A stretch of 7,415 bases of DNA. It comes from an uncultured Collinsella sp. (GTDB taxonomy: Bacteria > Actinomycetota > Coriobacteriia > Coriobacteriales > Coriobacteriaceae). Each line of letters opens with the position of its first letter. The stretch's first letter is position 1. The notes beneath the pieces were generated by a model. It saw only the letters and a program-made list of their open reading frames with translations, searched no databases and was not told the origin of the DNA. Where the stretch lies: the NCBI GenBank assembly GCA_902496375.1, contig CABVAS010000076.1, forward strand, positions 1 through 7,415, in the 5' to 3' direction. Made by a program: the position numbers and the translations under genes. Below, in pieces: positions 1-4,895 of the stretch.

Positions 1-154
1 CCGTGAACGGTGAGATGAGGCTCGATCCGGTCATGGCGGCCATGGTCGCCGCGGTGACGGTCAGACGCGCGATCCCCTTCGGAGTGTGAATCTTTTTGTT
101 TGGCAGTGCGGCGAAGTGATCGCCACCGGCAGCGAAATGCTTTCCCTGAGTCAT
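1..154 (-). CDS. Exported or surface protein, N-terminal fragment (partial, runs off the window start)
   Basis: This is an open minus-strand frame of 51 codons from ATG at 154-152 to the window edge, beginning MTQGKHFAAGGDHF. A basic stretch (NKKIHTPKGIAR, about residues 19-30) is followed by a mildly hydrophobic, small-residue run (LTVTAATMAAMTGSSLIS, about 31-48). This is the layout of a long Gram-positive Sec signal peptide, so I infer an exported or cell-surface protein; the mature part is outside the window. The Shine-Dalgarno is weak (a GGAA about 8 nt upstream and AAAAGGA farther up). A mirrored promoter at 247-275 would give a leader of about 85 nt. An overlapping frame from an ATG about 16 nt upstream is also open, but has no signal-like or protein-like composition. 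Confidence 0.6.
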   Translation of the reverse strand, partial: MTQGKHFAAGGDHFAALPNKKIHTPKGIARLTVTAATMAAMTGSSLISPFT

Positions 155-237
155 TGTGCTGTTCCATTCCTTTTCCGTGCCCTATCCGACTGGGCATCAG
201 AGTGCTTTCCAATAGAGGTAATTATGCGCCTTAACTG

Positions 238-320
238 GGATTGTTGTATATAGTCCGTTGGCATAAATACAACAATCCATGACTCTTTTTGTCATGGATA
301 TCTCGCCGCTACAACAATCC
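238..320. promoter_or_regulatory. Divergent control region: three copies of GGATTGTTGTA overlapping two facing promoters
   Basis: GGATTGTTGTAT at 238-249 and its exact inverse ATACAACAATCC at 267-278 form a perfect 12-bp inverted repeat with a 17-bp spacer. A third copy of the inverse arm, TACAACAATCC, lies at 310-320 inside the regulator gene, exactly 42 bp beyond the second. Each arm contains a TTGTTG hexamer. On the plus strand TTGTTG (241-246), 17 bp, then TAAATA (264-269) would start transcription at or just before the regulator ATG at 279. On the minus strand TTGTTG (275-270), 17 bp, then TATATA (252-247) would read toward the exported-protein gene. I infer operator sites for the adjacent XRE protein, controlling itself and perhaps the divergent gene. 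Confidence 0.55.
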
Positions 321-527
321 TTTGGTCTACGCTGCAAAGAACTCAGATCAGAGTCTGGTTACTCACAAGAGCAATTTGCGAACCGCATTGACATGGACAG
401 GTCTTACTACGCCTCGATAGAGGTCGGGCGAAGAAATGTCAGTCTTTCTAACCTCTCTAAAATTGCCAATGGATTCAACATATCAATTGCTGCACTTATG
501 ACTGGTGTCACTGATAAAAAGGATTAG
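279..527 (+). CDS. XRE-family helix-turn-helix regulator, C-protein-like
   Basis: This 82-residue protein is almost entirely one XRE/Cro-C1 helix-turn-helix domain (about residues 16-73). It shows FGLRCKELRSESGYSQEQFA, then MDRSYYASIEVGRRNVSL, then a final helix NLSKIANGFNISIAALM. The Y-S-Q-E and S-I-E-x-G-R-R-N elements and the minimal length resemble controller (C) proteins of restriction-modification systems, but the same fold occurs in many phage and plasmid repressors, and no methylase or nuclease gene is intact here. The likely role is a DNA-binding dimer that autoregulates. Neither ATG 279 nor the in-frame ATG 294 (MDISPL) has a Shine-Dalgarno. The proposed promoter would put the transcript start at or just before 279, so leaderless translation from ATG 279 is plausible. 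The gene is more AT-rich than the PTS and redox genes, which suggests acquisition. Confidence 0.8.
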   Translation: MTLFVMDISPLQQSFGLRCKELRSESGYSQEQFANRIDMDRSYYASIEVGRRNVSLSNLSKIANGFNISIAALMTGVTDKKD

Positions 528-541
528 TCCATCATCAGCGA

Positions 542-641
542 ACGCAGTGAGCGTATCAATCGACGGCGTAGCCGGCGGCAAGGTCACGGCACGTGACCGC
601 GCAGCGAGCTCTGCGAGCGAAGGGGACGGCATCGCCGTCCC
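542..641 (+). repeat. Ladder of five small palindromes after the regulator gene
   Basis: Right after the regulator stop codon, a GC-rich block inside AT-rich DNA carries consecutive stem-loops. They are ACGC-AGTGA-GCGT (542-554), CGaCGGC-GTA-GCCGgCG (561-577, one A/G mismatch), GGTCACG-GCA-CGTGACC (582-598), GCTC-TGC-GAGC (608-618) and GGGACGGC-ATC-GCCGTCCC (623-641). Centres fall at 548, 569, 590, 613 and 632, that is 19-23 nt apart, and four of the five loops are 3 nt. The fourth could instead fold as CGCAG/CTGCG (600-615). It may be a structured 3' UTR, a REP-like palindromic element or a protein-binding array; which of these is unknown. Confidence 0.5.
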
Positions 642-651
642 TATTTCTTTA
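622..651 (+). terminator. Intrinsic terminator of the XRE regulator transcript
   Basis: An 8-bp GC-rich stem (GGGACGGC at 623-630, GCCGTCCC at 634-641) with a 3-nt loop is followed by TATTTCTTTAT. It sits about 95 nt after the regulator stop codon and is the last rung of the palindrome ladder. The stem sequence recurs in the hairpin at 5370-5405. Confidence 0.6.
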
Positions 652-707
652 TAAACTATTTCTCTATTAATTGGTTTCACCAAACTGGGTATTACACAAG
701 CTTCTGA

Positions 708-950
708 GCAGGCTTTTTATCAAATAATTCAAAGCTACCGAATCATCAAAATGGTGAAATTATTTACCCAAAAGAGGGAAGCACATCACCAAAATGGAAC
801 CGACTAACAGCTGTTGAAAACTTTTATCCCCAAAATGGTGATTTCCTGTTTTCAGTGGAAAACTCGGGAAGTCATAATATTTACTTACCAGATTTACAAA
901 CGAAAGCGGTTCTTAGTCCCAAAACCAGAACAGGTCAGAAGCAAAAATAA
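708..950 (+). pseudogene. Start-less 80-codon open frame, probable decayed gene fragment
   Basis: Reading from GCA at 708, just after an in-frame TGA at 705-707, to TAA at 948-950 gives 80 sense codons. There is no ATG, GTG or TTG in the first half, so it cannot be translated as it stands. The conceptual product looks protein-like: it has aromatic and acidic residues in mixed order, for example PKWNRLTAVENFYPQNGDFL, and a basic tail KTRTGQKQK. Two segments resemble each other 28 codons apart (QNGEIIYPKEGS and QNGDFLFSVENSGS), matching the repeated CAAAATGGTGA at 747 and 831. I do not recognise the family. Its position beside a C-like regulator makes a lost nuclease or methylase of a restriction system one possibility, but chance openness in AT-rich DNA is not excluded. 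Confidence 0.4.
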
Positions 951-960
951 CTCCTGACCT
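920..960 (-). terminator. Terminator-like hairpin after tRNA-Arg
   Basis: On the minus strand, AGGTCAGGAG (960-951) pairs with CTTCTGACCT (941-932): ten pairs including one G-U, with a 9-nt loop. A moderately T-rich stretch with a TTTT run follows. Read on the plus strand the wobble becomes an A-C mismatch, so the minus direction, ending tRNA transcription, is the better fit. It begins 10 nt past the tRNA CCA end. Confidence 0.55.
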
Positions 961-970
961 GCGATTTTCC

Positions 971-1046
971 TGGTGCCCCCGGGCGGATTCGAACCGTCGA
1001 CACCCGCTTTAGGAGAGCGGTGCTCTATCCCCTGAGCTACGGAGGC
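971..1046 (-). tRNA. tRNA-Arg (anticodon CCT)
   Basis: The minus strand folds as a complete 76-nt cloverleaf with an encoded CCA end. The acceptor is GCCTCCG/CGGGGGC, the D stem GCTC/GAGC with the GG of the D loop, the anticodon stem CCGCT/AGCGG with loop CTCCTAA, and the T loop TTCGAAT. The anticodon is CCT, which reads AGG, a codon expected to be rare in a high-GC genome. The T stem (GACGG/CCGCC) has one A-C mismatch at positions 50-64; every other stem is fully paired apart from a T-G wobble in the acceptor. A hairpin suited to termination follows the 3' end. Confidence 0.95.
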
Positions 1047-1056
1047 ATGTTGTACT

Positions 1057-1095
1057 AGTGTAGCAGATTTACCCCTTTGCCATGTAGCGCATGGC
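1057..1095 (-). promoter_or_regulatory. Candidate promoter of tRNA-Arg
   Basis: On the minus strand TACACT (1062-1057) is a fair -10 box placed so that transcription would start a few bases before the tRNA at 1046. No good -35 is seen at 16-18 bp. The expected place is occupied by a small perfect inverted repeat, GCCATG-TAGCG-CATGGC (1079-1095). Between this and the DUF956 terminator (1096-1200) I see no gene. Confidence 0.35.
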
Positions 1096-1204
1096 CACTC
1101 ATCGAGAAGGCTCTATAGCGAATAGTTTCCGAGGGCAATCCTCAATATCGGAAAGAATAACCCGGAATAACGCGAAATAATGGGACAAGCTTTCCCAACT
1201 GGCC

Positions 1205-1257
1205 CTCAAAAGGAAAATGCATCCCGGAATGAGAACAAATTCCGGGATGCATTTTCC
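1205..1257 (-). terminator. Strong intrinsic terminator of the mannose PTS operon
   Basis: A perfect 19-bp inverted repeat (1212-1230 and 1239-1257) with an 8-nt loop lies 18 nt past the DUF956 stop codon. Read on the minus strand, the closing arm ends in ATTTTCC and is followed by TTTTG, giving a U-rich 3' side. It is the only long, uninterrupted stem after the operon. Confidence 0.85.
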
Positions 1258-1275
1258 GCCATCTATCGCCAACGA

Positions 1276-1674
1276 TTAGCTGTCTCTGTGGAAAAGGCTC
1301 TTGATGGCAGCGGGGATGCTCTTGGCACCCTTGGTCGTTACGTCGATAAAATCGGGCGAACGCACGAGCTTGTCCTCGTCGACGTACTTGCGAACCGCAC
1401 GCAACGTCTCTTTGTCATCGCGCGTCGAAAACGTAAAGTGGCCGGTATCCTTGGTAAAGATGGCAAAACGCGTGATCTTCTTGGTGCCGCGCAAAACCTC
1501 GGCGGCAATATAGTCGACCTCGTCCCACGGGATTTGAATATAATCCTCGGGATTGCGCTCGTTATAGTACTCAAACGCCTTATTGCCCACCATCACGTTA
1601 CCGTGGCTGGTAAGCCCCATCAGACAGGTTGCCGGCGTTGCCAGATCGACCGTGCTGTTCTGAGATTGCGCCAT
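1276..1674 (-). CDS. manO: DUF956 family protein, PTS operon accessory (ManO-like)
   Basis: This 132-residue soluble protein matches the DUF956 family. That family is characteristically encoded at the end of mannose-class PTS operons of Gram-positive bacteria, including the mpt/man operons of Listeria and lactobacilli. Recognisable stretches are TCLMGLTSHGNVMVGNKAFE and the following YIQIPWDEVDYIAAEVL. There are no membrane segments and no known catalytic motif. Its role is not established; a regulatory or accessory role for the transporter is inferred from context. The start at ATG 1674 (MAQSQNS) is preferred because GGAGGG lies 11 nt upstream. The longer GTG start at 1725 would begin inside the hairpin that separates this gene from IID. 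It is the last gene of the operon. Confidence 0.88.
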   Translation of the reverse strand: MAQSQNSTVDLATPATCLMGLTSHGNVMVGNKAFEYYNERNPEDYIQIPWDEVDYIAAEVLRGTKKITRFAIFTKDTGHFTFSTRDDKETLRAVRKYVDEDKLVRSPDFIDVTTKGAKSIPAAIKSLFHRDS

Positions 1675-1689
1675 GCGCGCCTCGCCCTC

Positions 1690-1738
1690 CAAATAAAACA
1701 ATCGGACCGCATCCAGTGTACCCACCGGGTGCGGTCCG
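1690..1738 (-). terminator. Internal terminator-like hairpin between PTS IID and DUF956
   Basis: On the minus strand CGGACCGCA pairs with TGCGGTCCG (9 bp). Inside this, after one C-A mismatch, CCGGTG pairs with CACTGG (one G-U) around a GGTA tetraloop, making a 36-nt hairpin at 1738-1703. ATTGTTTTATTT follows directly, as in an intrinsic terminator, and the DUF956 ribosome-binding site begins inside or just after that tract. Partial termination would lower DUF956 expression relative to the transporter; protection of the IID 3' end is an alternative. Confidence 0.65.
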
Positions 1739-1794
1739 TTTCAATGGCTCAAAAGCCCTTGCCTAGCAATTATCGGTCTTAAGCCGAAACGTGC

Positions 1795-2715
1795 TTACAT
1801 GAAGCCGCAGACGCGACCGATGATGCCGACGGCGAAGAGAGCCAGGATGATGACGATCGGGCTGACCTTCTTCTTGAGGAGCTTGCAGACCAGCAGGGTC
1901 AGGCACACGGCGGCAAGGCCGGGGATGAGCTGATCGAGGTTGGCCTGAAGCGTGGTGACCTTCACCTGATCAAGGGCAGTACCGCCGATGGAGTTATACA
2001 TCGTCAGTGCTTCCTTGACACCCTCAGAACCGGAGGGCAGGTTAGCCCAGTCGATAAAGGCGCCAGCAGACTGCGTGACCTTGGAGACGACCGGGGTGAA
2101 GGAGATGGACACCCAGCGCTCGACCAGGGCGCCGATGATGAACATACCCAGGATGGAAGCACCCTCGGTGACCTTGCCCATCAGACCGCCGGAGAGGTCC
2201 TTGGCGATGGAGGAACCGACCTTGTAGCCAAACTCCTGCGTGTACCACAGGAAGGCGTAACGGATGATGTTCCACGCGAAGAAGAACAGCAGCGGACCGG
2301 CGATGCTGCCGGACAGGGCCAGGGAAGCGCCCAGAGCGCCCAGAATCGGGCGAAGGGTGAACCAGAAGGCGGGGTCGCCGACGCCGGCGAGCGGGCCCAT
2401 CATACCGACCTTGACGCCCTGAATGGCGACGTCGTCAATCGGAGCACCGTTGGCGCGCTCCTCCTCGAGAGCGAGGGTAACGCCAATGACGGGGGCGGAA
2501 ACATAGGGGTGGGTGTTATAGAACTCCAGGTGGCGCTTAAGAGCGGCGATCTGGTCATCCTTGCTGGTGTAGAGCTTCTTGATCGCAGGGATCATTGCGA
2601 AGCACCAGCCGCCGTTCTGCATACGCTCGTAGTTCCACGAGCCCTGAAGGAACTGATGACGGAAGCAAACCTTCTTGCGGTCAGCCTTGGTGAGCTGAAT
2701 CTTGTTCTCTGCCAT
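1795..2715 (-). CDS. manZ: PTS mannose-family transporter subunit IID
   Basis: This is the membrane subunit IID of a mannose/fructose/sorbose-class PTS, which together with IIC forms the sugar channel. The 306-residue protein has the family opening FRHQFLQGSWNYERMQNGG (about 18-36) and the MMGPLAGVGDPAFWFTLRPI segment (about 105-124). Hydrophobic helices follow near 125-158 and 186-200, plus the C-terminal region 264-303, broken by the basic KLLKKKV. Length is at the upper end for IID. ATG 2715 is chosen because GGAGGGGAG lies 8 nt upstream; the in-frame GTG three codons earlier would overlap that spacing. It starts 16 nt after the IIC stop, so translation is probably coupled. The exact sugar cannot be read from sequence; the class transports mannose, glucose, fructose or amino sugars. 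Confidence 0.95.
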   Translation of the reverse strand: MAENKIQLTKADRKKVCFRHQFLQGSWNYERMQNGGWCFAMIPAIKKLYTSKDDQIAALKRHLEFYNTHPYVSAPVIGVTLALEEERANGAPIDDVAIQGVKVGMMGPLAGVGDPAFWFTLRPILGALGASLALSGSIAGPLLFFFAWNIIRYAFLWYTQEFGYKVGSSIAKDLSGGLMGKVTEGASILGMFIIGALVERWVSISFTPVVSKVTQSAGAFIDWANLPSGSEGVKEALTMYNSIGGTALDQVKVTTLQANLDQLIPGLAAVCLTLLVCKLLKKKVSPIVIILALFAVGIIGRVCGFM

Positions 2716-2731
2716 ATGTATCACTCCCCTC

Positions 2732-3550
2732 CTACTCGTAATCGTTCAGAATGTCGCCGAGCGGGTCGCCGGAGCCACCGCTCATGCCGCCACCCTGCTT
2801 GGCCAGATCCTTAAGGCCAAGGTAGATGAGGGCAAGGGAGATGCCGATGAGGCCAAGGGCGATCAGCGTGAGCTGAGGGATGGCAGCAAGGACAAAGCCG
2901 AGGATGAAGAACGGCCAGGTCTCCTTGGTGGCCATCATGTTGATGACCATGGCGTAACCGACGGAAGCGACCATGCCGCCGCCGACAGCCATGCCGCCGG
3001 ACAGCCAGTCGGGCATAGCGTTAAGCGCGTTGGTAACAGCCTCGGCCGGGATGATGCACAGAAGTACTGCCGGGATGGCGATACGAAGGCCCTGCATGAG
3101 GATGGCAGCGTACTGCCAGCGCTCGATGCCGGAGAAGTCGCCCTTCTCGGCGCAACCGTCCATGGCGTGAGCGATAGCAGTAGCCAGGGTACGGCAGATC
3201 ATGGTCAGGAACAGACCAGCGACCGACAGCGGGACGGCGACGGCGATGGCGGCAGTAACGGCCTTGGCCGAATCAGTGGCGCCGCCGTTGAGGGCGAGCA
3301 CCATGATGATCGAAGAAGCGACCGAAGCCAGAGCGGCATCAGGCGCGACGGCGGCGCCGACGTTAGCCCAGCCAAGGGCCATCATCTGGAGCGAACCGCC
3401 CAGGAGGATGCCCTCCTGAAGGTGACCGGTTACGAGACCGATAAGCGTGCATGCCACGAGCGGCTGATGGAACTGGAACTCATCCAGAATGCCTTCCATA
3501 CCGGCAAGCAACGCGACAATCGCAACAAGCAGAATAGTGATTGCAGACAT
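2732..3550 (-). CDS. manY: PTS mannose-family transporter subunit IIC
   Basis: This 272-residue polytopic membrane protein of the IIC (EII-Sor) family provides the sugar-binding channel with IID. The N-terminus ITILLVAIVALLAGMEGILD is the first helix. It is followed by the family signature around FHQPLVACTLIGLVTGHLQEGILLGG... (about 27-52) and further helices across 60-250. The tail after about 250 is a Gly/Ser-rich hydrophilic stretch (GGGMSGGSGDP) ending NDYE. The ATG at 3550 has GGAGGG 8 nt upstream. It lies 18 nt after the IIAB stop and 16 nt before IID, a tight operon in the usual AB-C-D order. Confidence 0.95.
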   Translation of the reverse strand: MSAITILLVAIVALLAGMEGILDEFQFHQPLVACTLIGLVTGHLQEGILLGGSLQMMALGWANVGAAVAPDAALASVASSIIMVLALNGGATDSAKAVTAAIAVAVPLSVAGLFLTMICRTLATAIAHAMDGCAEKGDFSGIERWQYAAILMQGLRIAIPAVLLCIIPAEAVTNALNAMPDWLSGGMAVGGGMVASVGYAMVINMMATKETWPFFILGFVLAAIPQLTLIALGLIGISLALIYLGLKDLAKQGGGMSGGSGDPLGDILNDYE

Positions 3551-3568
3551 GTATCGGACCCTCCTTTA

Positions 3569-4558
3569 CTATGCTTGAGCGGCCAGTTCGGCCTTAGCTT
3601 TCTTCAACATGGCGTCGAGATCCTCGGAGGAATCCGAAGGAACCTTGCGGACCTCGAACTTGACGCCCTTGGCCTTGAGAGCCTCGAGAGTCTTAACGTC
3701 ATCATCGCCCATAGCGACGGCGTTGGTGACGACGACCTTACCCTTGGAGTGAGCCATGGAACCGATGTTGACTTCCTTGATGTCGACGCCGGCCTCGATG
3801 GCCCTGAGCAAATCCTGCGGGTTCTCGAAGAGCAGCATGGCCTTGGTGTCACCAAAGCGCGTGTCCTTGACGACCTCGGCCATCTTCTTGATGGGCACGA
3901 CGTTGGCATGGACTCCCGGAGGGGCAGCCTGCTCGATCATGGTCTTGCGGAGCTCGTCGTGAGCAACGCCGTCGGAAACCACGATGATGCGGTTGGGGTT
4001 GATCTGCTTGGTCCACGTGGTGGCCACCTGACCATGAAGCAGACGGGTGTCGATACGGACGTGGGCGATCTTGATGTGCCCGTCGCCGATGACCGTTCCC
4101 GGAGGGATGGCGCCTGCAGGAGCAGCGGCGGCCGCAGCCGGCTTCTTCTCCTCGGGCTCCAGAGACTCGGGCTTGACGCGCACGCCAGCCTTAGCCTCAG
4201 TCACGAGATGTTTTGCGATCGCATGTGCAGTGTTCTTTGCGTCAAAGCGCTGCGAATATGCCTCGATGAGCATAGGCAGGTTGACACCGGTGACGATAGC
4301 CCAGGAATCGTGGCCCTCGATGAGCCCGCTGATCTGGTTGAACGGCGTGCCGCCCCACAGATCAACGAGGAAGAGCACCTGCTCCTGGTCCTCGAAGGAA
4401 GCGACTGCTTCCTCGACCTTGGCACGGAAATCGTCGGGGCCCATGCTCGGCTCGAGCGAGACCACGGCAACAGACGGCTGATCGCCAAAGACCATCGAGC
4501 CCGTCTGCTTGATTCCAGCTGCCAAGTCCCCGTGGCTAGCAAGAACAATACTTACCAT
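3569..4558 (-). CDS. manX: PTS mannose-family fused subunit IIAB
   Basis: This cytoplasmic phosphotransfer protein takes phosphate from HPr onto the IIA histidine, passes it to the IIB histidine, and IIB phosphorylates sugar entering through IIC/IID. The 329 residues comprise an EIIA-Man domain (about 1-125) with the active site LASHGDLAAG (His9) and LVDLWGGTPFN, and a short Ala/Pro linker (about 136-152). An EIIB-Man domain (about 160-328) follows, with RIDTRLLHGQVATTW, where His175 is the phosphorylated residue. The two histidines match the positions in E. coli ManX almost exactly. ATG 4558 is preferred: AAAGGAGG lies at optimal distance (SD at 4573-4567), whereas the GTG one codon earlier is closer. 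It is first in the four-gene operon, and the leader may mask its ribosome-binding site. Confidence 0.95.
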   Translation of the reverse strand: MVSIVLASHGDLAAGIKQTGSMVFGDQPSVAVVSLEPSMGPDDFRAKVEEAVASFEDQEQVLFLVDLWGGTPFNQISGLIEGHDSWAIVTGVNLPMLIEAYSQRFDAKNTAHAIAKHLVTEAKAGVRVKPESLEPEEKKPAAAAAAPAGAIPPGTVIGDGHIKIAHVRIDTRLLHGQVATTWTKQINPNRIIVVSDGVAHDELRKTMIEQAAPPGVHANVVPIKKMAEVVKDTRFGDTKAMLLFENPQDLLRAIEAGVDIKEVNIGSMAHSKGKVVVTNAVAMGDDDVKTLEALKAKGVKFEVRKVPSDSSEDLDAMLKKAKAELAAQA

Positions 4559-4566
4559 CACATAAC

Positions 4567-4607
4567 CTCCTTTTTGTCTACGTATTTCCTACACGACATG
4601 AAAGGAG
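4567..4607 (-). promoter_or_regulatory. Possible SD-masking hairpin in the PTS operon leader
   Basis: In the minus-strand leader, CTCCTTT (complement of 4607-4601) is exactly complementary to the IIAB Shine-Dalgarno AAAGGAG (complement of 4573-4567), with 27 nt between. Pairing would hide the ribosome-binding site. Seven base pairs with a long loop is weak, so this is only a candidate. Confidence 0.3.
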
Positions 4608-4628
4608 TATACCTGTTTGGATTGTGGA

Positions 4629-4670
4629 ATTATAGCTAAATTCGCAAAAGGTTGGATTATTTGTTTAAAC
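4629..4670 (-). promoter_or_regulatory. Candidate PTS operon promoter with upstream palindrome
   Basis: A consensus -10 box TATAAT (4634-4629, minus) would start transcription near 4622, giving a leader of about 64 nt before IIAB. The hexamer 17 bp upstream, ATCCAA, is a poor -35. The palindrome GTTTAAAC (4670-4663) would be centred near -44, where an activator typically compensates for a weak -35. Activator control is inferred. Confidence 0.5.
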
Positions 4671-4895
4671 GTCTAAGTTTGTTACAAATCGATTACGTTG
4701 CTGGTTTACAGCTCATTGCCTGCTAAAACGTGATTTGCCAATTACTTTCAAAGACATATACAAGCGCACTGTTCGTTAATACCGCTTTTAGGTTGATCCC
4801 AGTGCTCCTGCGTGCCGCCATTTTGTTTAAACAGACATAACTTGACTAACCGAAGCAAATATGTTTAGAACTCTAGCCCATGTAGTCATTGGATG

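Larger units (their letters stand above)
528..970. other. Gene-poor segment between the regulator and tRNA-Arg
   Basis: About 440 bases carry no intact gene. The first 115 are the GC-rich palindrome ladder with its terminator. The rest is AT-rich and contains the start-less open frame, three CAAAATGG copies (747, 790, 831; spacing 43 and 41 bp), a GTTTTC-AGTG-GAAAAC inverted repeat at 848-863 inside that frame, and the tRNA terminator hairpin. The sharp composition change at about 640 suggests joined pieces of different origin. Confidence 0.5.
4562..4895. other. AT-rich intergenic region between hypA and the PTS operon
   Basis: These 334 bases hold no gene that I can support. The half nearer the PTS operon has the candidate promoter and leader. 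TTTGTTTAAAC occurs identically at 4660-4670 and 4822-4832, each containing the palindrome GTTTAAAC. TTTGTTACAAA, an interrupted palindrome, lies at 4678-4688. I found no convincing terminator for hypA, which transcribes into this region on the minus strand. Confidence 0.55.

Noticed and set aside
238..278. Invertible (phase-variable) promoter bounded by the 12-bp inverted repeat
   Set aside because: Only 17 bp lie between the arms, too short for normal site-specific inversion, and no recombinase gene is nearby. An operator is simpler.
483..683. A 66-codon minus-strand frame (MVKPINREIV...)
   Set aside because: It overlaps the end of the regulator gene and the palindrome ladder, has no clear ribosome-binding site and no family resemblance.
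971..1046. tRNA 3' end as an attachment site with a second copy in the window
   Set aside because: No second copy of the CCCCCGGGCGG-type tRNA end was found between 1 and 970, and no integrase is encoded.
1675..1725. Longer DUF956 starting at GTG 1725
   Set aside because: The extra 17 residues are encoded by the hairpin and its T-rich tail. A good Shine-Dalgarno precedes ATG 1674.
2702..4639. A 645-codon open plus-strand frame across the PTS genes
   Set aside because: It is antisense to IIC and IIAB, which have clear active sites, start signals and operon spacing. The translation is a compositionally biased shadow without recognisable domains.
4690..4745. Sigma-54 type promoter upstream of the PTS operon (TTGGCA near 4740)
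   Set aside because: The GC element at correct spacing (TTGCA-like) is missing, and actinobacteria generally lack sigma-54.
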